In this document: positions 28,420-36,619 of the stretch, piece after piece
Layout: every line of letters starts with the position of its first letter
Numbering within the stretch: the first letter of the stretch is position 1
IMG/VR virus record: IMGVR_UViG_3300045922_000182
Coordinates: 1-46,567 of that record
Length of the DNA stretch: 46,567 nucleotides
Reading direction: 5' to 3' (one strand)
Source of the DNA: a virus
The notes under the pieces: generated by a model
What the model saw: only the letters and a program-made list of their open reading frames with translations
Database searches by the model: none
What the model was told of the DNA's origin: nothing
Program-made: the position numbers and the translations under genes

Positions 28420-29044
28420 TCTGCAAGAGCTTTCTAAAGGTAAAGAGGCTACGAAGATTCAAAATGCGTCGAGCTATCAAGAGCATCCAGCGGACAAGCT
28501 TTCAAACGCTCCGGGGAAAGATGAGAGTCAGAAGGACGTAAAGCCTGTCGAGACTTCGGATGAAATGGAGTACGACCTTGAGCTTCCTCCTGATTCTATT
28601 CTGACTAAAGAGGACTTGGATGAAATTGTAAAAATAGCGGAGTCAGAAGGTCTTAATAAATTTAAGGCTGAAAAGCTGATTAAAGAGCGTGAAGAGTTAT
28701 TGAAGAAAGGGATGTCTAAGGCGGAGCTTAAGATTCAGGAGAAATATAAATCCGAGCAAAAAGAGCTCATGTCTCATCCTGATTTTATTGGGGATAAAAA
28801 GGTAAAATCTTTTGAGTCTATTAGGAGAGCGGTGGAGACGTTTGGGGATGAAAACTTGATTAAAGCACTAAACCGTCCTGACATTGGAAACAACCTTGCT
28901 CTAGCGCTTTTCCTTAAGAAAATCGGGGACATGATTGCCTCTGATTCTATTGAAGGTAAGGGTGAGCCTGCGGGAGGCGGGAACAGTTCTCAAGATAAGG
29001 AAGCGGTGTACGCAAAGCTTTATCCTGATTTTTTTAAAAAATAA
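28331..29044 (+). CDS. Capsid scaffolding protein
   Basis: Encodes 237 residues: a Q/S/T-rich N-terminus, an acidic region (SDEMEYDLELPPDSI), a charged helical middle (KFKAEKLIKEREELLKKGMS) and a Lys-rich C-terminus ending KLYPDFFKK. The basic C-terminus and position directly before the capsid gene are typical of scaffold proteins that guide capsid assembly and then leave. The assigned start overlaps the Bbp19-like gene by 89 bases; GGGAG lies about 10 bases upstream. Confidence 0.75.
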   Translation: MSETTEQTQQQATSMGNSQQSETTSALQSNLQELSKGKEATKIQNASSYQEHPADKLSNAPGKDESQKDVKPVETSDEMEYDLELPPDSILTKEDLDEIVKIAESEGLNKFKAEKLIKEREELLKKGMSKAELKIQEKYKSEQKELMSHPDFIGDKKVKSFESIRRAVETFGDENLIKALNRPDIGNNLALALFLKKIGDMIASDSIEGKGEPAGGGNSSQDKEAVYAKLYPDFFKK

Positions 29045-29049
29045 TAAAA

Positions 29050-29109
29050 AAGTTGTTGACGCCGATATTATCCTGCTTCAAGCTAGATAATATCGGTGTA
29101 AAACAACTT
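29050..29109 (+). promoter_or_regulatory. Nested stem-loop in the capsid-gene leader
   Basis: AAGTTGTT (29050-29057) pairs with AACAACTT (29102-29109), and inside it CCGATATTATC (29062-29072) pairs perfectly with GATAATATCGG (29086-29096) around a 13-base loop. It fills the gap between scaffold and capsid genes, with no T-tract after it. It is most likely an mRNA-processing or stability hairpin boosting capsid expression; a partial terminator is the alternative. Confidence 0.6.
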
Positions 29110-29128
29110 AACACACAAGGAAGTTTGT

Positions 29129-30142
29129 ATGGCCCTTTTGAACTCTGAGTTTCCCACACTACTTGATCTGGCGCAGATGCCAGAGAACAAAGAGGTGTCT
29201 GAAGTCGTAAACCTGCTTGCGCAACAAAACCCCGTCCTTGAAGATGCTCCAATGTTCGAATGTAACAAAGGAACATACCATGAGACGACTGTTCTCACTG
29301 GTCTTCCTGCTGTAACTTGGGGTCGTCTTTATAAAGGCGTTCCTGCCTCTAAAGGCACGCACCAAACAGTAAAAGACACAACAGGCTTCGTGAACTCAGC
29401 CGCTCAGGTTGATCGTCGCTTTGTTGATATTTACGAAAAGGCTGCTGATAAAGCCTCTGTTCGTTTGGACATGGCTGCCCAGCACCTTGAAGCAATGTCT
29501 CAGGAAATTGCTCGTGCAATTTTCTATCACGATACTTCAGTTGACCCAGACAAGCCAATGGGCTTTGCTCCACGTTTCAACAGCCTTACTGCTGAAAATG
29601 GAAAACAAATCATTGATGGCGGCGGTGTTGGTACTGACAACACTTCAATCTGGATGATTACTTGGGCTAAAAACGCTTGCCACTTGATCTATCCTAAAGG
29701 TCATAAGGCGGGTATTGAGCGTAAGGACATGGGTTTGATTCCAGTTCAAGACGCAAACGGTGATACTTACTTTGCTTACCGCGAAGAGTTTGCTCAGCAT
29801 TTTGGTCTTTCAGTTCGTAACTGGCAGTATGTAGCACGTATTGCTAACATCGACGTGAGTGACCTCGAAGTTGATGCCTCGGCGGGCGCAAACTTGATGA
29901 ACCTTATGACAGAGATGTACTATGCTCATAAGGGTCGTCGTTCTAACCTTGGCAAGACTTGTATCTACATGAATACAACACTTGTTAAGTTCCTCGATTA
30001 TCAAGCACGTTTGGTGACAAACACCAACCTGTTCTTGACATTCGATAAATATGGGCCCAATGCTAAAGAAGTGTTGAACTTCCGCGGCATTCCAATCCGT
30101 GAAACAGATGCACTATTGAACACCGAGGACCGCGTAGTTTAA
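29129..30142 (+). CDS. Major capsid protein
   Basis: Encodes 337 residues. The N-terminus (LNSEFPTLLDLAQMPENKEV), the LPAVTWGRLYKGVPASKGTH segment near 60 and the middle (DPDKPMGFAPRFNSL) match a podovirus capsid family near Bbp17-type proteins, assumed to adopt the HK97 fold. It follows the scaffold gene and has a strong leader (AAGGAAG) and a smooth, highly expressed-looking codon choice (many CGT, GGT, AAC). Hairpins lie before and across its stop codon, consistent with independently stabilised mRNA. Confidence 0.88.
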   Translation: MALLNSEFPTLLDLAQMPENKEVSEVVNLLAQQNPVLEDAPMFECNKGTYHETTVLTGLPAVTWGRLYKGVPASKGTHQTVKDTTGFVNSAAQVDRRFVDIYEKAADKASVRLDMAAQHLEAMSQEIARAIFYHDTSVDPDKPMGFAPRFNSLTAENGKQIIDGGGVGTDNTSIWMITWAKNACHLIYPKGHKAGIERKDMGLIPVQDANGDTYFAYREEFAQHFGLSVRNWQYVARIANIDVSDLEVDASAGANLMNLMTEMYYAHKGRRSNLGKTCIYMNTTLVKFLDYQARLVTNTNLFLTFDKYGPNAKEVLNFRGIPIRETDALLNTEDRVV

Positions 30143-30151
30143 TCTACGCGG
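30130..30151 (+). promoter_or_regulatory. Hairpin across the capsid stop codon
   Basis: CCGCGTAG (30130-30137) and CTACGCGG (30144-30151) are perfect 8-bp arms. The 6-base loop contains the TAA stop of the capsid gene. No T-tract follows. It probably protects the 3' end of the capsid message or reduces readthrough transcription. Confidence 0.55.
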
Positions 30152-30175
30152 CCTTAAACATTATAAGAGGTTTAT

Positions 30176-30607
30176 ATGGTTTTAGATCAAAATACACTCT
30201 TCTCAGACAAACAAGCCATTACAGGCGACGCCGCGTCTACAAACTCTATTGATCTCGGTGCTCCCGGGGTTGCGGCGTACAATTCGATTCAGCTTCGTAG
30301 AAAGCTCGGAGTTTCCAAAGATACCCCGCTTTTGATTCAAGTAGTTGAAGATTTTAACAACTTGACGGACTTGAAAGTCATAGTTCAGAGCGATGACAAC
30401 CAAGCTTTCTCTTCTCCAAAAGACGTGTTTTCACAAACAATTCCTTTGATCGATTTGAAGAAAGGTTTCGTATCTGAGATTGACACGCTCCCGGTAATCA
30501 AAGAGCGCTATATTCGCTTGTACTATGATGTAACCGGAACAGCTCCTACAACTGGAAAAATTACAGCAGGTATTGTACTTGCTACTGACGGTGCTTATAA
30601 AGGCTAA
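30176..30607 (+). CDS. Bbp16-like capsid cement protein
   Basis: Encodes 143 residues. The pattern LFSDKQAITGDAASTNSIDL near the start, LRRKLGVSKDTPLLIQVVED in the middle and ERYIRLYYDVTGTAPTTGKI near the end matches the beta-sandwich cement proteins related to Bordetella phage Bbp16. These decorate and stabilise the capsid surface. It is 33 bases downstream of the capsid gene, with an AGAGG ribosome site. Confidence 0.82.
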   Translation: MVLDQNTLFSDKQAITGDAASTNSIDLGAPGVAAYNSIQLRRKLGVSKDTPLLIQVVEDFNNLTDLKVIVQSDDNQAFSSPKDVFSQTIPLIDLKKGFVSEIDTLPVIKERYIRLYYDVTGTAPTTGKITAGIVLATDGAYKG

Positions 30608-30629
30608 TAGCTAATACTTGAGGGGAGAC

Positions 30630-30881
30630 ATGGCAAACAAGAAAAAAGAAAGAGTACTTGAATTTGTCGTCTGTGATGTAGAAGCCACAGACGACGGTTT
30701 CTACAAAGGTCGTATTATCAAGACGGGTGAGAAATTCCGTATTGAGACTATGGCAAAAGACGGCAAGTTGCCTCTTTGGGTAAAGCCGTTAGGTCCTATT
30801 AAAAAGAAAGCTGCCCCAAAAGTTGAGGCGGTTAAAGAAGAAGGCGAAGGCGAGGAAGATTCAGTATCTTCACTTGTTTAG
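30630..30881 (+). CDS. Small head-module protein of unknown function
   Basis: Encodes 83 residues from ATG 30630 (GAGGGGAGAC just upstream); the in-frame TTG at 30618 lies before the ribosome site and is rejected. The N-terminal 55 residues are beta-rich (RVLEFVVCDVEATDDGFYKG, TGEKFRIETMAKDGKLPLWV). The tail is K/E/A-rich (KKKAAPKVEAVKEEGEGEED). The leader CTTGAGGGGAGACATG is identical to that of the endolysin gene. It may be a head-completion protein. Confidence 0.6.
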   Translation: MANKKKERVLEFVVCDVEATDDGFYKGRIIKTGEKFRIETMAKDGKLPLWVKPLGPIKKKAAPKVEAVKEEGEGEEDSVSSLV

Positions 30882-30895
30882 AGTAGGAGGTCGCC

Positions 30896-31513
30896 ATGTT
30901 AAAAATTGACATAGCGAACTTGGCTCTTGCAAAGCTTGGAACTTCTCTTTACATATCAGACCTAGTAAACGAACAATCTAATCAAGCGAAGATTATCAGA
31001 CGCCTCTTTTCAGTGGCGTTTGATCGTCTTTTGGAACTTCATGATTGGCACTTTCTTTCGAAATATGCGGAATTATCTCTGGTATCAGAGGATGAAACAC
31101 TTCCTTATCGCTATCTCTACAGCGTTCCTGCAGACGCTCGAACTATTCGGGAGATTGCGAGTGAGGGAGGATTTACGGCAGTAGATCGTTACGAGGAAAG
31201 CAAGATTCGATGGGAGTACGCGTACGATTCAGGCGGTGCGGTTCGCATTAGAACCAATCTGCCTGATGCGTGGGCGAGGTACACAGTAAAACCGGCGGAA
31301 AACTATAATTTTCCACCACACTTTGGGAGGGCCCTAGCTGCTCAATTGGCCATAGAGATTGCCCCGTCTTTGATTACAAATAATTTCCCTAAGATCAAAC
31401 AGACGCTTGCTTCCGAATTAAAATCGGAAGTCAACGAAGGCATCGCCGACGATATGGGGAAACAACCTCGAAGACTGGAGTCCTATAGCCCGTTTGTTCT
31501 AGCTCGGCAATAG
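30896..31513 (+). CDS. Tail adaptor (tubular tail protein A-like)
   Basis: Encodes 205 residues. LKIDIANLALAKLGTSLYIS at the N-terminus, then FDRLLELHDWHFLSKYAELS and PYRYLYSVPADARTIREI, and near the end FGRALAAQLAIEIAPSLI. These are hallmark segments of the gp11/gp4-type adaptor ring that joins portal to tail nozzle in podoviruses. The ribosome site is AGGAGG. It is followed within 3 bases by the nozzle gene. Confidence 0.82.
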   Translation: MLKIDIANLALAKLGTSLYISDLVNEQSNQAKIIRRLFSVAFDRLLELHDWHFLSKYAELSLVSEDETLPYRYLYSVPADARTIREIASEGGFTAVDRYEESKIRWEYAYDSGGAVRIRTNLPDAWARYTVKPAENYNFPPHFGRALAAQLAIEIAPSLITNNFPKIKQTLASELKSEVNEGIADDMGKQPRRLESYSPFVLARQ

Positions 31514-31516
31514 GCT

Positions 31517-34168
31517 ATGAGTTCAGGGAAACAACTATCATTTCAATACGGCGAGGTTTCACCATCGCTGCGCTTTAGATCAGACGCAGTATCGTATAGC
31601 CAAGGGTTATCTAAACTAAAGAACATGTATGTCCGTAATGCGGGAGGCGTTTCTAACCGTCCGGGTTTTGTATTTGTTGCCACCCACATTTTTCAAAACG
31701 ACATAATGCTTTCAGGCGGATCCCCCGGAATAAAAACTTTTGTTTTTAATAATCAGTCTTATGACTTTAGAAAAAACACAGGTAGCGAGTACAGTATTTA
31801 TAACGGGAACACCAACTTTGCTAACAAAGTGTACTACGAGCCAAACGGAGTATTAAACTATTCGCAGACTTTTTTAGGGGTTGAACCTGAGGAAATACGT
31901 TACACATCTCTAGGGGAAATCGGGATTTTGATGCCCGCGGTTTACTTTGGCCCGGGCCCAAATGGGGCACCGGCCGGAAAAAGAAACATCATAATGGGGA
32001 ATTTATTTTCACCGTTTAACACTCCGACAAGCGCCCCTCGTTCGACAGGTTTTTTCTTTAAGACTTTAGCCCCCACTATTCCCTCAGCAGGAACAGCACT
32101 TGGTTATACTATGACACACTTGCCTCCCTATTTGCCCGTGAGCTATATGCTCACTGAAGTTAGGGACAGCGGGGAAGAAATCGTGGTAGGGACACTGGTA
32201 TCGGGGCCTATATCAAACCCTTCTAATTTTCCTTCCACAATTTGCCATCCACATGATCAACTCCAAGTAAGAGTTACCGCATCTATCCTTCCAGGGGCAA
32301 ATAACTTAGTTAGGCAGTTTAGGCTATACCGAAGCGCAGGAAGAGACGGAGCATTTTATAAATTTGTAGGAGCCACGCAGGTATCAAATACCGCAACGAG
32401 CGTAGGGATAGACGATTTTGGCGGAGAAGACGCTTCAAGGAATCCCCCTTTAGACATCTCTACAAGAGGAGGGGAAAGTCCGGGGGCCACCGCGTTATCT
32501 AACGCAAACAACGCCGCATTCTACCAACAAAGAATGGTTTTTTCTTACGGGGATTCGGACATAAACAGGATAGGAACTATTACCGCTTCTAAGCTGGGGT
32601 CCCCTCTTCAAATTGAAATGCCTGCTGTTTTTAACCCCATCGAGGCTTTTCAGTTTAGAGTGCCAGTAGCGGACAAATCTCCCGTTGTAGGTTTTCTCGC
32701 TCTTGAAAGACTTGTTGTGCTTACGGAAAAATCTGCGTATGTGATAAGAGGAGGTGAGCAAGGCGAGCTTACCCCAACTAGCGTAAATCCTCTTTTAATT
32801 TCAGAAACAGGATGCTCTAAAATCGTTGAACCAAAAGTCAAAGGGCTAAGAGGGATCTACCTAAGCAACGACCACCGTAAAATAATGGAGGTCAATTTTG
32901 GAGCAGACGCCAACTTGACGATAAAAGAGCTTTCAATTTTGGCAGACCATTTAGTATTTGAAGACTTTCACCAGATGGAAGTCGTTTCCGGAAGAGAGGA
33001 CATGGCTTTCCTTCTTAGACGAAATGGCACAATGGTGGGTATATCTCTTTCAGAGTCGCCAGGATTTTTCACTATAGAAACAGACGGTCACATAGAATCT
33101 ATTTTTGTCAAAAAAGAAAAAAAGTTTTATTCGCCAATGTTGAGGAAGCCGCCGCTAACTTCTCCGGTAAGGACCGACCCAGATGTAGAGGTTCTTTATG
33201 CGTACATTATTAGAAATGGCGTTAGAAACCTTGAAAAACTTTCTTTTAGAGAAGATGTTTACGACGAAGGTTTTATTTTTTCAGACGCTAGTTCTATTTT
33301 TGGACACGTGCTAAGTAAAACAGATGTCGGATTTTGGGAGGAGTTATCGGGTTCTATTTCCACCCCAAAACCTCCTTTTGCAAATATCATAGGTGGGACC
33401 ACTTGGAACGCCGGAGAAACTTTAATAGTAGAAATTAATTCAGGTCCGGTGGTTACGCCAAAAATAAGGTTTGACCTAGAGATTAATGGCGTTGTAACCC
33501 GATACACCTTCACCATTGCTGGGACGACGGCTCCCGTCACCACGGGGTTCACTCACGCGTACACAGGCGTTTTTGACTTGGATCTTCCGGTAGAGCTAAG
33601 AAACGTCGCGGGGCAAGTTTTGCCTAATGCCGTTGCTCTTGAAAGAGTTTCTCGTTGGTACCCTCTCCGAAACTCCATTAGCGGTCTTACACACTTGGCG
33701 AACAGAGAAGTTTCAGTATTCGCAGAAGGAAAGGTTTATAGTTCTCCAAATAACCCAGAAATGCCGACACTAACGGTCAGTGCGGGCGGCGTGTTGACAT
33801 TGCCTGAGTATGTAGCGTGGGGAGTTGTTGGTCTTCCATACGTTTCCGAGATGGAGACATTAGACCTTGAGGCGAGTGATGGCCGTACATTTACTGACTC
33901 AAATAAACTGATAAACGCTGTTGGTATTGCTTTTACTAACTCTCGTGGTGGCTATGCCGGTATCGAATCTCAAGGTGTTTCAAATATGGCACCTATTAAC
34001 TATAAACCATACGAAGGTGTGTCGGCAGATGAAAAGAACTTCGAGGGGCATGTAACTATTCCTATCCCGGCTCAATGGTCTGAAAAGGGCCGGGTGAACA
34101 TTAAGCAGTTTGACCCTTTACCGCTTACTGTTCTGTCAGTTTACCCCAAAGGGATGGTAGGTAATTAG
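31517..34168 (+). CDS. Tail nozzle (tubular tail protein B-like)
   Basis: Encodes 883 residues, a typical size for podovirus nozzle proteins. The start QLSFQYGEVSPSLRFRSD...LSKLKNMYVRNAGGVSNRPGF is a strong family signature. Beta-propeller-like strands follow, such as QQRMVFSYGDSDINRIGTIT and RLVVLTEKSAYVIRG, and RGIYLSNDHRKIMEV. An immunoglobulin-like insert of Gly/Thr/Pro composition occurs at about 620-700. It forms the tubular tail tip and controls DNA exit. Codon use in the middle is A/T-richer than in the capsid gene. Confidence 0.85.
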   Translation: MSSGKQLSFQYGEVSPSLRFRSDAVSYSQGLSKLKNMYVRNAGGVSNRPGFVFVATHIFQNDIMLSGGSPGIKTFVFNNQSYDFRKNTGSEYSIYNGNTNFANKVYYEPNGVLNYSQTFLGVEPEEIRYTSLGEIGILMPAVYFGPGPNGAPAGKRNIIMGNLFSPFNTPTSAPRSTGFFFKTLAPTIPSAGTALGYTMTHLPPYLPVSYMLTEVRDSGEEIVVGTLVSGPISNPSNFPSTICHPHDQLQVRVTASILPGANNLVRQFRLYRSAGRDGAFYKFVGATQVSNTATSVGIDDFGGEDASRNPPLDISTRGGESPGATALSNANNAAFYQQRMVFSYGDSDINRIGTITASKLGSPLQIEMPAVFNPIEAFQFRVPVADKSPVVGFLALERLVVLTEKSAYVIRGGEQGELTPTSVNPLLISETGCSKIVEPKVKGLRGIYLSNDHRKIMEVNFGADANLTIKELSILADHLVFEDFHQMEVVSGREDMAFLLRRNGTMVGISLSESPGFFTIETDGHIESIFVKKEKKFYSPMLRKPPLTSPVRTDPDVEVLYAYIIRNGVRNLEKLSFREDVYDEGFIFSDASSIFGHVLSKTDVGFWEELSGSISTPKPPFANIIGGTTWNAGETLIVEINSGPVVTPKIRFDLEINGVVTRYTFTIAGTTAPVTTGFTHAYTGVFDLDLPVELRNVAGQVLPNAVALERVSRWYPLRNSISGLTHLANREVSVFAEGKVYSSPNNPEMPTLTVSAGGVLTLPEYVAWGVVGLPYVSEMETLDLEASDGRTFTDSNKLINAVGIAFTNSRGGYAGIESQGVSNMAPINYKPYEGVSADEKNFEGHVTIPIPAQWSEKGRVNIKQFDPLPLTVLSVYPKGMVGN

Positions 34169-34169
34169 T

Positions 34170-34925
34170 ATGAATGAGTTTTTTCCTGAAGAAGGCGTAG
34201 TAACTCTGGACACCGTTGATCCTTTTACGGGTCGTGTTACTGGAAGATCTAGTCAAAACATTCCGACTATCAACGTGTCAGCTAATGCTGTTAAACGAGA
34301 TAGAATGACTCAAAACATTGTCCAAGACAATTTAGGAAGAGGTACTAGCCTACTTCCAGAGGATTTATCCGAAGGCACTAGAAACTTAAAAGTCCCAAAC
34401 ACTAAGGGGGATAGTCCTGCCAACCCAATAGATGCTCAAACAAACTTTTTAAAGAAAGAGTCAAAAGACTACAAAAAAGCTGAACTAGCCCTCTCTGGCG
34501 CAAAATTCGCCGCAGACATCATGAATGCGCAACTTCAGTACAATCAAATTGTAGGGCAAGCGCAATTTAACATTCAAATGGCCCGAAATCAGGCCAAAGA
34601 CTCACTTTATCGTGGACGGTTGGCGGCAAGTCAGGCACAATCTCAAGGAAGAGCGGCATCAGATCAGGCAATTTTAGCAATGGCGGCGCAAGGGCAAGAT
34701 GTTTCAAGCGCAGGTGTTCAGAGAATTGCAGGGTCTTATGAGGCAATATCGGAGCAAAATGCTATGCAGCTAGAAATTAACGCGATGAGAGAAGCATTAG
34801 GTTTTGAGTTGGAAGTGGTCAACTATAACTTCCAAAAGAATAGTGCGAAAATAAATCGTGATATGACAATCCTTTCTTCTGCATTAAACTTCGGGGCTAA
34901 GGCTTACGGGCTAGGAGGTTTATAA
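34170..34925 (+). CDS. Internal virion (ejection) protein A
   Basis: Encodes 251 residues. The N-terminus is polar and probably disordered. From about 100 the sequence is a long Gln/Ala-rich helix (QLQYNQIVGQAQFNIQMARN, SQAQSQGRAASDQAILAMAA), ending in a Gly-rich hydrophobic stretch (ALNFGAKAYGLGGL). This is the composition of gp14-like core proteins that are ejected with the DNA and form a channel in the outer membrane. It overlaps the next gene start by one base (TAATG). Confidence 0.72.
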   Translation: MNEFFPEEGVVTLDTVDPFTGRVTGRSSQNIPTINVSANAVKRDRMTQNIVQDNLGRGTSLLPEDLSEGTRNLKVPNTKGDSPANPIDAQTNFLKKESKDYKKAELALSGAKFAADIMNAQLQYNQIVGQAQFNIQMARNQAKDSLYRGRLAASQAQSQGRAASDQAILAMAAQGQDVSSAGVQRIAGSYEAISEQNAMQLEINAMREALGFELEVVNYNFQKNSAKINRDMTILSSALNFGAKAYGLGGL

Positions 34926-36613
34926 TGGGGCTTAGATCGCCACAAGAAATGCAGCAGGTTCAAGCTGCTCCTGAGAGATCCACTAGGATGGCGGGCTCCC
35001 CAGCCCCTCAGCTTGACACTAAATTTCTTTCAACCCTTTCTGAAGCCAATCAATTAAGAGAAAGAAACCGCTTAGCTCAAGAAGAGAAAAACCTTAAGTT
35101 TGCTAAGGCTTTAGCAGGAGTCGAGGCGGAGAAAGCCTACCTTGAGGCAACATCGAAGCTTGCCACAAAGAAGGGTGCGGACGCTTTTCCCGAGGCATCG
35201 AGGCTTAGGGAAGAGTTGAGACAAAAGGTTTCTAAGGTTGTTTCTGGGGTAGACCCGCGTTATCAGGAAGAAGTTTTTAAACAATTGGCACCAGAAATTG
35301 AGTCCCGCTATAACCGAACAGCCATACCATACCAGTACGCTCAGGCACAAAATCTTCGTGAAGGTATTTTTAAAGAGCGTGTGGCAGCGGTAAGTCGGGA
35401 TGTTATTCAAAGTGGCTCGGATCCGGAGTACTTAGATAAAGAGGGTATTGCAAAACTTTATCAAGCGGTTATTGATTACGGTGAGTCACAGTATGGGGAC
35501 TTAGATGCAGTAACGCCGGAAGGTTTTACTGCGCGTGAAGCTATTCAGCAGATGGCCCAAACTACTGTCAGTAAGTCACTTGCGGAAGCGGCTATAGGTC
35601 AAGCTCAACTTGGTTCTATTAGTCGATCTGAAGAGATATTGAGCAAATTTAGTAAAGAGATTACCGAGCCAGATAGGCTTAAGGTTATTAAAGCAATTGA
35701 AAAAGCCAAGGCAGACGGCACGAATGGTGCGGCCATGCAAATAGCGCGCCTTGCAATTAACGAGTATGGGGACGACATTGTCTCTATACAAAAGAGCATT
35801 GAGGCACAGTCTAGTGGAAACATGGACCTTTATAAAACCGCCATGGCATTTGTCACTTCAGTCAAAGGGGCGGAGAAAAAAGCTAAAGAGCTTCGCCGTG
35901 AAAAAGGTATGGCGCAAGCCGTTCAGGCAATTGAAAACGGTCAGTTTAATGACCAAGTCATAAACGCGTTAGAAGATCCGGAAGACAGAATTAAAGCACG
36001 TCAATATGCCGTAGACTTTGCCGCGGGGAAAATGACAATCACCGACAAAAAAGTGTTTGATAAATTGATGTCTGTTGTAATGGACGATCCCGCCAAGTTA
36101 GCAAGCGGAGAAATAAACCTTCAAGCGTACAAGCCTTATTTAAATAAAGAAGACTTTAAAATGTTTGAAGGCATTGCGATTCAGATGTCTAAAGATAAGA
36201 GCAAAGAGGCCATGCGGGTTGCAAACAGAGGCTACAGACTTGCGTCTGATGTCATAACAAACTACCTCAACTCTAAAGGTATCATGGACGCTATTAGAGT
36301 GGGTCAAGCAAGAAACTTTGCTATGAATTACGTAACCGATCTTATGGAAAAAAATCCTAAAATAAGCGAAGCAGATTTACGTCTTAAACTACAACAGGCG
36401 TTGTACGACCGAGGAACTAAAATAGAGAAGAAAGGTGGTATATTTGGTTTCTTTCAGAAAGAAACAGAAACTCCTGCCGAAATAGGGGTAAGAATTAAGC
36501 CTGACATTAGGGAAAGGATTTTAAAAAGAAAAGGCAATCTAACCGAGTCGCAGCTTTTAGAAGTTGCTAAAAAGCTTCAGGAGCAAAATCCAAACCTAGA
36601 TATTTTTGAGTGA
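34925..36613 (+). CDS. Internal virion (ejection) protein B
   Basis: Encodes 562 residues with a GGAGG ribosome site. It is almost wholly helical with many K, E, A and Q (RQKVSKVVSGVDPRYQEEVF, KAIEKAKADGTNGAAMQIAR), no Cys-rich or enzymatic motif, and no membrane span. Position and character match gp15-like inner-core proteins, which assemble with gp14 and gp16 analogues in the capsid core and pass into the periplasm on infection. Confidence 0.7.
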   Translation: MGLRSPQEMQQVQAAPERSTRMAGSPAPQLDTKFLSTLSEANQLRERNRLAQEEKNLKFAKALAGVEAEKAYLEATSKLATKKGADAFPEASRLREELRQKVSKVVSGVDPRYQEEVFKQLAPEIESRYNRTAIPYQYAQAQNLREGIFKERVAAVSRDVIQSGSDPEYLDKEGIAKLYQAVIDYGESQYGDLDAVTPEGFTAREAIQQMAQTTVSKSLAEAAIGQAQLGSISRSEEILSKFSKEITEPDRLKVIKAIEKAKADGTNGAAMQIARLAINEYGDDIVSIQKSIEAQSSGNMDLYKTAMAFVTSVKGAEKKAKELRREKGMAQAVQAIENGQFNDQVINALEDPEDRIKARQYAVDFAAGKMTITDKKVFDKLMSVVMDDPAKLASGEINLQAYKPYLNKEDFKMFEGIAIQMSKDKSKEAMRVANRGYRLASDVITNYLNSKGIMDAIRVGQARNFAMNYVTDLMEKNPKISEADLRLKLQQALYDRGTKIEKKGGIFGFFQKETETPAEIGVRIKPDIRERILKRKGNLTESQLLEVAKKLQEQNPNLDIFE

Positions 36614-36619
36614 GGGCAA

